64,000 nucleotides of DNA, taken from positions 62,001 to 126,000 of the forward strand of contig NZ_JALGBX010000013.1 in NCBI RefSeq assembly GCF_022808175.1, given 5' to 3'. Under the pieces are notes generated by a model. It saw only the letters and a list, made by a program, of their open reading frames with translations, searched no databases and was not told the DNA's origin. The position numbers and the translations under genes are program-made. Position 1 is the first letter of the stretch; the number at the start of each line of letters is the position of its first letter. Shown piece by piece: positions 56,686-64,000 of the stretch. The stretch is from Streptomyces sp. AP-93. Its GTDB lineage: Bacteria > Actinomycetota > Actinomycetes > Streptomycetales > Streptomycetaceae.

Positions 56686-57591
56686 ATGGATCAGATCTTC
56701 GCGAAGTTCCGGACCCTGCCCGTCGAGGAGCAGCTCTCCCCGTCCCTCACCCGCCGCAGGTACGCGGACTTCCCCGTCCTGATCGTGGACCACCCGCGAG
56801 CCGGACAGGCATGTCTGAGCATCCAGGGCGGACAGCTCGTCACCTGGCGCCCGGCCGCCGCCCGCCCCGACGACCCCGGCGTGCTGTGGTCCGCCGATCC
56901 GGACCTGTGGCGGCGCGGAACGGCCGTGCGCGGAGGCGTCCCGCTGTGCTGGCCGTGGTTCGGCCCGTCCGGCCCCGCCGGCTCGCCCTCGCACGGGTTC
57001 GCGCGGACCACCGACTGGGAGCTGACGGCGTGGGAGGAGGACGCGGACCGGGTCGTCGTGGAATGCACGCTGCGTCCCTCGCCGGCGACCCGCGCCGTGT
57101 GGCCCGAGGAGTTCGTCCTCGTAGCGCGGTACACGCTGACCGACACCTGCCTCATCGAGATCGAGGACCGCGGCGACCACACCGCCACCGCCGCGCTCCA
57201 CACCTACGTACGGATCGGCGACCTCGGACGGGCACACCTCGCGGGCCTCGGCCCCGAACACACCGACGGGCTCACCCGGCGCCGCTACGAGGACGAAGAC
57301 GGCACGCTGACCCCCGTGGACCACGTCGAGCGGTTCCAGACGGCGCCGGCGCCCGTCACCACGGTGCGGGACGAGGTGCTGGGAAGGATCGTCGCCCTCG
57401 CCCACCACGACCACAGCGACGTGGTGGTCTGGAACCCGGGCGCCGAACTCGCCCGGGGCATGGCCGACCTCGCGCCGCAGGAGCACCGGCACTTCGTGTG
57501 CGCGGAGACGGCCCGGCTGGGACGGCCGCTCGTGGCGGAAGAAGGACGGCCGGGTCGACTGGCGGTGGAGCTTCGGATGACGGAGACGTGA
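56686..57591 (+). CDS. D-hexose-6-phosphate mutarotase (YeaD-like aldose epimerase)
   Basis: The 301-residue beta-sandwich enzyme starts at ATG 56686 (AAGGAAGG upstream). Family motifs are LSIQGGQLVTWRP, RGGVPLCWPWFGPSG, PSHGFARTTDWEL (catalytic His) and ELARGMADLAPQEHRHFVCAE (catalytic Glu region). It interconverts alpha and beta anomers of hexose 6-phosphates in the cytosol. The last two codons run into a 15-bp tandem repeat. Confidence 0.88.
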   Translation: MDQIFAKFRTLPVEEQLSPSLTRRRYADFPVLIVDHPRAGQACLSIQGGQLVTWRPAAARPDDPGVLWSADPDLWRRGTAVRGGVPLCWPWFGPSGPAGSPSHGFARTTDWELTAWEEDADRVVVECTLRPSPATRAVWPEEFVLVARYTLTDTCLIEIEDRGDHTATAALHTYVRIGDLGRAHLAGLGPEHTDGLTRRRYEDEDGTLTPVDHVERFQTAPAPVTTVRDEVLGRIVALAHHDHSDVVVWNPGAELARGMADLAPQEHRHFVCAETARLGRPLVAEEGRPGRLAVELRMTET

Positions 57592-57677
57592 GGCCAGGGA
57601 AGGTGAGGGCAGGGAAAGCGAGGGCAGGGAAAGTGAGAGAGGTGAACGTGAGAGCGGGGAGCATGAGAGCGGCGAAG
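57588..57677 (+). repeat. Six 15-bp tandem repeats after the mutarotase gene
   Basis: Units begin at 57588, 57603, 57618, 57633, 57648 and 57663. The consensus is GTGAGRGCRGGGAAR; the second and third copies differ at one base. The array starts at the final sense codon of the mutarotase and ends 10 bases before the beta-lactamase stop. It contains no stem, so it does not look like a terminator. Confidence 0.85.
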
Positions 57678-57687
57678 GCCGACGCGG

Positions 57688-58563
57688 TCAGCCCCCTGCC
57701 AGGGCCGTGGCCAGAAGTGCGGCAGTCCGGGCGATGAGGGGGTTGTCGGCCGGGGCGTCGGGGCGGGGCTTGGTCGTCAGGACGGCGATGACGAGGGGCG
57801 GCCGGCCGGGTGGCCAGGCAAGGCCCACGTCGTTGTTGGTGCCGTACGCGCCCCCGCCGGTCTTGTCCGCCACGGTCCAGCCCGCCGGCTCGAGCGCGGA
57901 GCCGAGGACGAGGCGCTCGTAGGTCCGTCCGATGGCGTGCGGGGTGGTGGTGTCGGTGACCCGCCGCGGCTCGGCGCTGTTCAGCTCGGGTTCCCACCGG
58001 TCCAGACGGGTCACCGGGTCCCCCGTCGAGCGGGCGAAGCGGGTGACGGCGGTCGGGCCGCCCAGCTCGCGCAGGAGCAGGTTGGCGGCGTTGTCGCTGA
58101 AGCGGATCGTGGCGTCGCTCAGCTCCGCGATGGTCATCCCGTGGGCGAGGTTTTCCGGCAGGCCGGTGACCGGGGCGTACCCGGAGGCGCCGGCCTCCTG
58201 CGCGGTGTAGCGGACGCGCCTGGCCAGGAACTCCCCGTCCCGGTCGAGGTCGCGCAGTACGGCGGCCACGGCCAGGGTCTTGAAGACCGAGCAGACGGGG
58301 AAGCGCTCCTGCGCCCGGTACCGCACGGTGCGCCCGGTGGCGGTGTCGTGGGCGTAGACGCCCAGGCGGGCGGAGTGCTCCCGTTCCAGCTCCGCCATCG
58401 CGTGCGCGACGTCCGCCGGAGCGTGCGCGACCGCGCCGCTGCCGGCGGGGGACGCGTTCGCGGCGAAGGCGCTCCCGCTGGCGGGCAGCGAGGCGGCCAC
58501 GGCCGCTCCGGCGCCCCACGCGAGCAGTGCGCGTCGGGACGGGGTCTTCCCTGTGGTGTTCAA
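57688..58563 (-). CDS. Class A beta-lactamase with Tat signal
   Basis: All active-site motifs of class A enzymes are present: Ser92-x-x-Lys95 (CSVFK), SDN at 156-158, Glu191 in EPELN and KTG at 234-236. The leader TPSRRALLAWGAGAAVAASL is a twin-arginine signal. TTG 58563 is chosen because GAGGA lies 8-10 bases upstream and it puts the Arg pair at residues 10-11 (291 residues in all); an in-frame GTG at 58647 would add 28 residues. Secreted penicillinase activity is expected. No BlaI or BlaR regulator is nearby. Confidence 0.9.
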   Translation of the reverse strand: MNTTGKTPSRRALLAWGAGAAVAASLPASGSAFAANASPAGSGAVAHAPADVAHAMAELEREHSARLGVYAHDTATGRTVRYRAQERFPVCSVFKTLAVAAVLRDLDRDGEFLARRVRYTAQEAGASGYAPVTGLPENLAHGMTIAELSDATIRFSDNAANLLLRELGGPTAVTRFARSTGDPVTRLDRWEPELNSAEPRRVTDTTTPHAIGRTYERLVLGSALEPAGWTVADKTGGGAYGTNNDVGLAWPPGRPPLVIAVLTTKPRPDAPADNPLIARTAALLATALAGG

Positions 58564-58868
58564 GGTCGTCGTCCTCTTCCCCTCCGGACCAAGAAAGGCG
58601 GCGTTCGACGCCCCTGTGGCCTTCGATCCGGGGGTCGGATCGTCCACTCACCTTTCCCCGAAAGGGGTACGGGCGGCCACGGAGGGTGAGATCCGGGCTT
58701 CCCGGCGGTGACCCGCCCCACAGGACCCAGGTCACATACGAGGCGGGATAGTAGTCCCCAACCGTCCCGCACCCGCCCCCGCACACCACCCCCCACCTGC
58801 GGTGATACCCACCCGCCCCGGGGGGGCCGTTGCGCCCCGGCTGCGAGGACCACTAGTAAGACGGGTCG

Positions 58869-58897
58869 TTGCCAGGCGGGCTCTACCCCCGTAGAAC
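58869..58897 (+). promoter_or_regulatory. Putative promoter of the transglycosylase gene
   Basis: TTGCCA (58869-58874) is separated by 17 bases from TAGAAC (58892-58897), giving a leader of about 130 bases that contains a short TCTAC/GTAGA hairpin near its start. The 58564-59036 gap otherwise holds the beta-lactamase promoter region and a 6-bp inverted repeat CCTTTC/GAAAGG (58651-58665); no gene is seen. Confidence 0.4.
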
Positions 58898-59036
58898 TGG
58901 ATGAGTCGCAAGGCGGACGGAGATCCCCCCCCGGGTTCACCCCGGCCCTCCCGCTCCCGCCGATGAACCCCTCTCCTCCACGTGAGTGGCTCATGCACGT
59001 CTGCGACCGCCCTTGTCCCCGTCGAAAGGTCCGTCC

Positions 59037-59441
59037 GTGTCCCACACCGTCATCCGCCGCATCGCCGCTTCGAAGAAGGCCCTCGCCGGTACCGTCCTTG
59101 CTCTGGGAGTGGCCGGTTCCATGCTGGCCGCGGTTCCCGCGCAGGCCGCCCCGATGAGCGCCAAGGCGATCGCCCAGCAGATGATCAAGGACCCGGCCCA
59201 GTTCGCGGCGTTCAACAACATCGTCTCGAGGGAGAGCGGCTGGAACCACACCGCCACGAACTCCTCCTCGGGCGCCTACGGCCTGGTCCAGGCCCTGCCG
59301 GCCTCGAAGATGGCCTCGGCGGGCTCGGACTGGAAGACCAACCCGGCAACCCAGATCAAGTGGGGCCTGGACTACATGAACTCCCGCTACGGCAGCCCCG
59401 AAGGCGCCTGGACCTTCTGGCAGAACCACCACTGGTACTAA
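59037..59441 (+). CDS. Small secreted lytic-transglycosylase-like protein
   Basis: The 134-residue precursor starts at GTG 59037 after CGAAAGG. It has a signal peptide (KKALAGTVLALGVAGSMLAA, cleavage near PAQAA) and an SLT/lysozyme-like domain: NNIVSRESGWNHTATNSSSG (catalytic Glu in RESGW), AYGLVQALPASKMASAG and WGLDYMNSRYGSPEGAW. It should cut peptidoglycan glycan strands outside the cell, perhaps in growth or spore germination. Confidence 0.87.
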   Translation: MSHTVIRRIAASKKALAGTVLALGVAGSMLAAVPAQAAPMSAKAIAQQMIKDPAQFAAFNNIVSRESGWNHTATNSSSGAYGLVQALPASKMASAGSDWKTNPATQIKWGLDYMNSRYGSPEGAWTFWQNHHWY

Positions 59442-59471
59442 ACCCGCCAGCGGACCGCGAGAACACGACAA

Positions 59472-59504
59472 CGCTCGGCCGGACTCCCCGGCCGAGCGCT
59501 TTTG
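59472..59504 (+). terminator. Terminator after the transglycosylase gene
   Basis: CGCTCGGCCGG (59472-59482) and CCGGCCGAGCG (59488-59498) form an 11-bp perfect stem with an ACTCC loop, followed by CTTTTG. This is a strong intrinsic terminator. Confidence 0.9.
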
Positions 59505-59621
59505 CATGTGCGGGCGGGCGCCGGGTCCACGAAAACTCGTCGGCGGGGCGAGGGCGGCCACCAGACACCTGAAGTGAGGGTGCCCGGCTCGAGGCATCCC
59601 CGGTCTCGTCGCCGGACCCTG

Positions 59622-60827
59622 TCAGCCGACCGACAGCCGGTACGCGTCCCGCGCCAGGGTCAGCGCGATCAGGTCCCGGGGACGGGACAGGGACTTCGAC
59701 GTCAGGCTCTCCAGCCGGCGCAGCCGGTTGAAGACCGTGTTGCGGTGGCAGTACAGGCGGCTCGCCGCGCGGCCCGCCGACCCCTCCGCCGCCAGCCAGG
59801 CGTCGAGGGTCTCCAGCAGCATCGCCCGGTCGGCCGGGTCCAGGTCGAGCAGGGGGCCGAGCACCGCCTGGACCAGCTCGGCCGACAGCTCGGGCTGGCG
59901 CACCACCAGGGCCGTGGGCAGCCGGTCGGACAGCCGTACCAGCACCCGTTCGTCCTGCCCGCAGGTCCGCAGCGCCGTCTCGGCCAGCCGCCGGGCCCGG
60001 CCCAGTTCGGCCAGTCCGTCCACCACCGGGCTGATTCCGCCCGGTCCCGGGCAGCGGTCCGCGAGCTCCGCCGCCAGATCGGCGGGCGAGGAGTCGCCCA
60101 GCGCCACCACGGCCAGTTCCCGCTCCGTGCGCATCCGCCAGAACAGCCGCATCCCGCCCGCCGCCACCACCCGGTGCACCGAGTCGCCCCGGTCGGCCGG
60201 CAGCACCACCACCGCGTACCGCCCCTGCTCCGGCAGGTCCAGGGCGAGCGCCACCTGCGCGGCCAGGGCCGGCGCCGTGTCCCCCTCCAGCAGGGCGTCC
60301 AGCAGGGCCTGGGCCCGCTCGTCGCTGCGCCGGCGCATCTCCACCTCCGCGGTGCGGTACGCCTCCGCGGTCGCGGCCGCCTGCTGCTCGATCCCCGCCC
60401 ACATGGCCCCGGCCGCGCGGGCCAGCACGGGCAGCGCCTCCGGCTCCTTCTCGGTGACGATGTCCAGCAGCGCGTCCCAGGTGAGCCGGCCCGCCCTGCG
60501 GTACGCGTAGAGCAGCAGGTCCAGCGGCAGCCCCTGCTCGGCCCGCCGTCGCCCAAGTTCTTCCGCGTACGCGAGGTCCCTGCGCGGGCCGGACCTGGGT
60601 GCGGCGAATGCCTCGATCCCGTAGTGCATGGCCTCGCTGACCTGTTGCCAGTGCTCGTCCCGCGGAACGGCCAGGTCGAACAGCGGCGAGTGCTTCGTCA
60701 GGTCCCTGATGAGCTGGTCGGTGAGTCCGGGGATGTCGGCGATCAGTACCTCCGCCGCCGACACCAGGACCGACCACTCCTGTTCCGTGCGCGTTCTGCG
60801 TCCACCCATGGCCGCTGAGGATGTCAC
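59622..60827 (-). CDS. PucR/CdaR-type transcriptional regulator
   Basis: The 401-residue protein starts at GTG 60827 in GGAGGAGGG context; an ATG at 60809 has no site. The N-terminal half is a helical sensor region (ELGRRRAEQGLPLDLLLYAY), the middle a GGDEF-like fold lacking catalytic residues, and the C-terminus the PucR HTH_30 domain (SRLYCHRNTVFNRLRRLESL). It is divergent from the liv-type operon with two matching palindromes between them, so it probably controls uptake of the operon's substrate. Confidence 0.85.
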   Translation of the reverse strand: MTSSAAMGGRRTRTEQEWSVLVSAAEVLIADIPGLTDQLIRDLTKHSPLFDLAVPRDEHWQQVSEAMHYGIEAFAAPRSGPRRDLAYAEELGRRRAEQGLPLDLLLYAYRRAGRLTWDALLDIVTEKEPEALPVLARAAGAMWAGIEQQAAATAEAYRTAEVEMRRRSDERAQALLDALLEGDTAPALAAQVALALDLPEQGRYAVVVLPADRGDSVHRVVAAGGMRLFWRMRTERELAVVALGDSSPADLAAELADRCPGPGGISPVVDGLAELGRARRLAETALRTCGQDERVLVRLSDRLPTALVVRQPELSAELVQAVLGPLLDLDPADRAMLLETLDAWLAAEGSAGRAASRLYCHRNTVFNRLRRLESLTSKSLSRPRDLIALTLARDAYRLSVG

Positions 60828-60865
60828 CCCTCCTCCGTCCCCGTAAGGGGCCCGCGCGACAGGTC

Positions 60866-60971
60866 TGTGCGCGTGCACAACAGGCTCCTGTCCGGGCTGG
60901 TCATCGGCAGCGATTCCGCATCGGGCCGTGGACGCCCGCCCCGGCCCGGTGCTGATGTGTGCGCCAGCACA
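60866..60971. promoter_or_regulatory. Two TGTGC-N4-GCACA operator-like sites
   Basis: The palindrome TGTGC-N4-GCACA occurs at 60866-60879 and again at 60958-60971, both within the 169-base gap between the PucR-type gene and the ABC operon. Each is followed by A. The pair is 92 bases apart centre to centre (about nine helical turns), as for a looping or two-site regulator. Confidence 0.65.
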
Positions 60972-60996
60972 AGGCCGCCCAGAGGAAGGAGAGGAC

Positions 60997-61794
60997 GTGG
61001 GTTCGCTACAAGTACGCGCTCTGTCCATCGGCTACGGGCCGGTCCGGGCACTGCGCTCCGTATCGCTCGACGTGCCCGCCGGCGCGGTGGTCGTCGTACT
61101 CGGCGGGAACGGCGCCGGGAAGTCGACGCTGCTGCGCGCGGTGTCCCGGACGCTCGGATTCCACCGGGGAGCCGTCACGGGCGGGAGCATCGCCTTCGAC
61201 GGGAGGCCGCTGGACGGGCTCACCCCGGACCGGGTCGTGGCCGCCGGGGTGGTGCAAGTACCCGAGGGGCGCAAGGTGTTCACCCGGATGACCGTCGCGG
61301 ACAACCTCCGTGCCGGGGCCCTGGGGGGCCGCGCGGGATCCCGCGCGGATACGGCCCGCTCCCTGGCCCGGGTGCACGAGCTGTTCCCCGTACTGGCCCA
61401 GCGGGCGCGGCAGCGGGCCGGACTGCTGTCCGGCGGCGAACAGCAGATGCTGGCCCTGGGCCGGGCCCTGATGGCCCGCCCGCGTCTGCTGCTGCTGGAC
61501 GAGCCCACCCTCGGGCTCGCGCCCAAGATGGCCGCCACCATCGCCGAGACCATCACCGAGATCAACGCCTCGGGCGCCTCGGTCCTCCTCGTCGAGCAGA
61601 ACGCCGCCCTCGCGCTGCGGCTCTCCTCCCACGCCTACGTCCTGGAGGTCGGCGAGGTGACCCTGGACGGCCCGGCCGCCGAGCTGGCCGCCTCGGACGA
61701 GGTCCGGCGCCGCTACCTCGGCATCACGGACGAGACCGCACCCGGGCCGGCCACCGCCGGGACGGGCCGGGAACTGCGCAGGTGGTCGGCATGA
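60997..61794 (+). CDS. livF: Branched-chain amino acid-type ABC ATPase (LivF-like)
   Basis: The 265-residue ATPase starts at GTG 60997 after GGAGAGGA. Walker A is GGNGAGKST, the LivF-type segment VVQVPEGRKVFTRMTVADNL follows, the signature is LSGGEQQMLALGRAL and Walker B LLLLDEPTLGLAP. It is the first gene of a four-gene uptake operon and overlaps livG by four bases. The substrate may be branched-chain amino acids, urea or other amides. No binding-protein gene is seen before the window ends. Confidence 0.88.
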   Translation: MGSLQVRALSIGYGPVRALRSVSLDVPAGAVVVVLGGNGAGKSTLLRAVSRTLGFHRGAVTGGSIAFDGRPLDGLTPDRVVAAGVVQVPEGRKVFTRMTVADNLRAGALGGRAGSRADTARSLARVHELFPVLAQRARQRAGLLSGGEQQMLALGRALMARPRLLLLDEPTLGLAPKMAATIAETITEINASGASVLLVEQNAALALRLSSHAYVLEVGEVTLDGPAAELAASDEVRRRYLGITDETAPGPATAGTGRELRRWSA

Positions 61795-62582
61795 ACGCGA
61801 ACGCCTCACCTCCGCCGCTCACCGTCACCGACGTCACCGTCCGCTTCTCCGGCCTGACCGCGCTCGACTCGGTCTCCTTCACGGTGGACCCCGGCAGCGT
61901 CCACGCCGTCATCGGACCCAACGGAGCGGGCAAGTCCACCTGCTTCAACGTGCTGTCCGGGGTCTACCGGGCCACCGGCGGAAGCGTCCGCTTCGGCGCC
62001 GCCGAGCTCACCGGCCTCGCCCCGCACGCCGTCGCGGCCCTCGGCATCGCCCGCACCTTCCAGAACCTGGCCCTGCCCCCGCACACCACCGTCGCCGACA
62101 GCCTCCTGCTGGGGCGCCACCGGCTGATGCGGACCGGCTTCCTGGCCGCCGGACTGCGGCTGCCCGCCGCCGCCCGCGAGGACCGCCGGCACCGCGAACG
62201 GGTCCGGGAGATCGCCGAGTTCGTCGGGCTGGACGGCGACCTCGCGGCGCCCGCCGGCTCGCTCCCGTACGGAAAGCAGAAACTCGTCGAGCTGGCCCGG
62301 GCCCTGTGCATGGAGCCCCGGCTGCTGCTCCTCGACGAACCCGTCGCCGGCATGACCGCGGACGAGAGGCAGCGCACCGCCGCCGTCATCGCGGGCGTCC
62401 GGGACGGCCTCGGCATCTCGATCGTGCTGGTCGAACACGACATGGGGGTGGTGATGCGGCTCGCGGACGCGGTGACCGTACTCGACTTCGGCAGGCGCAT
62501 CGGCGGCGGGACTCCCGCGCAGGTGCAGAACGACCCCGCGGTGGTCCGCGCCTACCTGGGAGAGGAGGAACCGGCCGCATGA
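61791..62582 (+). CDS. livG: Branched-chain amino acid-type ABC ATPase (LivG-like)
   Basis: The 263-residue ATPase has Walker A GPNGAGKST, the LivG-type IARTFQNLALPPHTTVADSL, a signature lacking the usual SGG (GSLPYGKQKLVELARAL, as in many LivG proteins) and Walker B LLLLDEPVAGM. The C-terminus carries the LivG tail NDPAVVRAYLGEE. It overlaps livF (ATGA) and livH (ATGA), so the genes are co-translated. Confidence 0.9.
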   Translation: MNANASPPPLTVTDVTVRFSGLTALDSVSFTVDPGSVHAVIGPNGAGKSTCFNVLSGVYRATGGSVRFGAAELTGLAPHAVAALGIARTFQNLALPPHTTVADSLLLGRHRLMRTGFLAAGLRLPAAAREDRRHRERVREIAEFVGLDGDLAAPAGSLPYGKQKLVELARALCMEPRLLLLDEPVAGMTADERQRTAAVIAGVRDGLGISIVLVEHDMGVVMRLADAVTVLDFGRRIGGGTPAQVQNDPAVVRAYLGEEEPAA

Positions 62583-63469
62583 CCACATTCCTCGAACTGC
62601 TCCTCGGCGGGCTCTCCATGGGCTCCGTCTACGCGCTGATCGCCCTCGGCTTCGTGGTCATCTTCAAAGCCACCGAAGTGGTCAACTTCGCCCACGCCTC
62701 CCTGCTGCTGGCCGGCGGGTACGTCACCGCGACCCTGCACGAGGAGCTCGGATTCTGGGGCGCGCTCCTGGCCGGCGCCCTCTCGGCGGCAGCCGTCGGG
62801 GCGGCCATCGAGTTCCTGGTGATGCGGCGCTACCGGGGCCAGGACCAGAGCGTGCTGGCCATCGTCACCATCGGCGTCGACATCCTCCTCATCACCGACC
62901 TCACCCGGCGCCTCGGCACCGACGTGCTCTCGCTCGGCGACCCGTGGGGCGACAGCGTGGTCCACCTCGGCGCGGTCACCGTGCCCCAGACCCGGATCGC
63001 CGCGATCCTCGCCGCCGGCCTGCTGATCACCGTGTTCCTGCTCGTGTTCCGGCACACCTCCTGGGGCGTGGCCATGCGCGCCGCCGCCGAACAGCCGGAG
63101 ACGGCCGCGCTGATGGGCGTACGGCTGGGCCGGGTCTCGCTCGCGGCCTGGGCCGTGGCCGGGGCGCTCGCCGCCGTCGCCGCCCTCTTCCTGACGGTCT
63201 TCCCCACGCCCGGCCTGGAGCGGGCCACCTCCCTCGCCGCCCTGAAGGCCTTCCCGGCCGCGATCCTGGGCGGTCTCGACTCCACCTCCGGCGCACTGGC
63301 GGGCGGCCTGATCGTGGGAGTCACCGAGGCGCTGGCCACCGGCTACCAGGGCCAGTTGACCTTCCTCGGACGGGGCATCGGCGACCTGGCCCCGTACCTG
63401 GTGATGGTCGCGGTCCTGCTGATCCGTCCCGCCGGACTCTTCGGCACGAAGGAGCTCGCCCGTGTCTGA
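62579..63469 (+). CDS. livH: Branched-chain amino acid-type ABC permease (LivH-like)
   Basis: The 296-residue permease has eight to nine membrane helices. LivH marks are LLLGGLSMGSVYALIALGFV, KATEVVNFAHASLLLAGGYV, the EAA-like loop AMRAAAEQPETAALMGV and AFPAAILGGLDSTSGALAGG. It forms the membrane channel together with LivM. Its last codons overlap the livM start by eight bases. Confidence 0.92.
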   Translation: MTTFLELLLGGLSMGSVYALIALGFVVIFKATEVVNFAHASLLLAGGYVTATLHEELGFWGALLAGALSAAAVGAAIEFLVMRRYRGQDQSVLAIVTIGVDILLITDLTRRLGTDVLSLGDPWGDSVVHLGAVTVPQTRIAAILAAGLLITVFLLVFRHTSWGVAMRAAAEQPETAALMGVRLGRVSLAAWAVAGALAAVAALFLTVFPTPGLERATSLAALKAFPAAILGGLDSTSGALAGGLIVGVTEALATGYQGQLTFLGRGIGDLAPYLVMVAVLLIRPAGLFGTKELARV

Positions 63470-64000
63470 CACCCGCAGCCCCGTGCTGCACCCCGAGGCC
63501 GCCGCGCGGCTGACGGCCACCCGGCCGCGGCTGCTCAGCGCCCGGAACGCGGCAGTGGCAGCCGCCGGCCTGGTGCTCCTCGCGCTGCCGTTCTACCTCG
63601 ACCGGTTCTGGCTGCAGGCCGGGCTGTTCGCCATCGCCGCCGCCATCGGGGCCATCGGGCTCAACCTGCTCACCGGAGCCACCGGCCAGCTGTCGATGGG
63701 CCACGCCTTCTTCCTCGCCGTCGGCGCCTACGGGTACTGCGCGCTCGCCGGGGACGGCAGCACGGTGGGCAGCCACACGCTGGTCGGCCTCGGCCTGCCC
63801 AGCTGGCTCGCCGCGATCCTGGCCGTCGCCCTCGCCGGGGCGGCGGGCGGCATCTTCAGCCCCATCGCCGGCCGCCTGCGCGGCGCGTACCTCGGCATCG
63901 CCACGCTCGCGCTGATCTTCATCGGCCAGCACGTGCTGTTCAACGCCACCAGCGTCACCGGCGGGTTCAACGGCCGGGAGGTGGAGCCGCTGTCCCTCTT
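63462..64000 (+). CDS. livM: Branched-chain amino acid-type ABC permease (LivM-like), 3' end outside window
   Basis: GTG 63462 opens a frame that stays open to the window end (179 codons plus two bases). The product has the LivM pattern: a first helix after LLSARNAAVAAAGLVLLALP, then the family signature GLNLLTGATGQLSMGHAFFL and RLRGAYLGIATLALIFIGQH. The N-terminal 20 residues are cytoplasmic. It pairs with LivH to form the translocation pore. Confidence 0.9.
   Translation, partial: MSDTRSPVLHPEAAARLTATRPRLLSARNAAVAAAGLVLLALPFYLDRFWLQAGLFAIAAAIGAIGLNLLTGATGQLSMGHAFFLAVGAYGYCALAGDGSTVGSHTLVGLGLPSWLAAILAVALAGAAGGIFSPIAGRLRGAYLGIATLALIFIGQHVLFNATSVTGGFNGREVEPLSL

Noticed and set aside
57356..58789. 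Leftward frame with Leu-Thr-Phe-Pro-Ala pentapeptide repeats
   Set aside because: The repeats are the reverse reading of the 15-bp tandem array, and the rest is antisense or out of frame to the beta-lactamase and mutarotase genes.
58800..59036. Possible c-di-AMP (ydaO) riboswitch before the transglycosylase gene
   Set aside because: Such riboswitches occur before cell-wall hydrolase genes in Streptomyces, but I could not find the conserved ydaO segments on the sense strand. A covariance-model search with the ydaO-yuaA family would decide.

Overview
The window is high-G+C actinobacterial DNA, almost certainly Streptomyces. Codon third positions are nearly all G or C, GTG starts are frequent and genes often overlap by ATGA or GTGA. 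Family content also fits: WhiB, a SigB/F-type sigma factor with many anti-sigma ATPases, a chitinase with DasR-type operators, a SHOCT-linked ABC exporter, a BLIP-like secreted protein and a FUSC transporter. I see no rRNA, tRNA, transposase, integrase or CRISPR array. The mix of enzymes, regulators and gene remnants looks like accessory or arm-proximal chromosome.

Layout. 1-6.2 kb: 3' part of an NCS1 nucleobase permease (leftward), a deoxynucleoside kinase, a decayed POT peptide-transporter gene, a FUSC membrane protein and an HNH-like protein. 6.2-14.4 kb: a DUF4232-type lipoprotein, a GH18 chitinase behind two dre-like palindromes, a Tat-type amidohydrolase, and a flavin monooxygenase/P450 pair in which the P450 carries an in-frame stop. 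14.5-20.2 kb: a leftward operon of sensor kinase, NarL-type regulator, SHOCT protein, ABC ATPase and FtsX-like permease. 20.3-32.9 kb: several divergent regulator/enzyme pairs (old yellow enzyme/MarR, thioredoxin-reductase-like flavoprotein/XRE-cupin, TetR/MFS exporter, TetR-AHSA1 fusion/GNAT), plus a BLIP-like secreted protein, an SDR and a His-rich methyltransferase.

33-47.5 kb is the most coherent region, a stress and partner-switching block. It contains a SigB/F-family sigma factor in one operon with a STAS antagonist and a MEDS-ATPase, two further RsbW-like ATPases, a second STAS-like protein, and two translationally coupled giants: a soluble hybrid histidine kinase with five HAMP-type repeats, and an ANTAR-GAF-PAS-PAS-SpoIIE phosphatase. 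Small stress-type genes (hemerythrin, PRC-barrel, WhiB, small membrane proteins) lie beside it. One small gene has a promoter resembling the Streptomyces SigB consensus, which suggests that the regulon partly surrounds its regulator.

47.5-64 kb: a secreted intradiol dioxygenase, a GNAT, two head-to-head gene remnants, a GH16-like protein, a secreted Asp-box protein, a methyltransferase, a 1279-residue HEAT-repeat protein, a hexose-6-phosphate mutarotase, a class A beta-lactamase, a small secreted transglycosylase, and a PucR-type regulator divergent from a branched-chain amino-acid-type ABC operon (livFGHM order) that runs off the right end.
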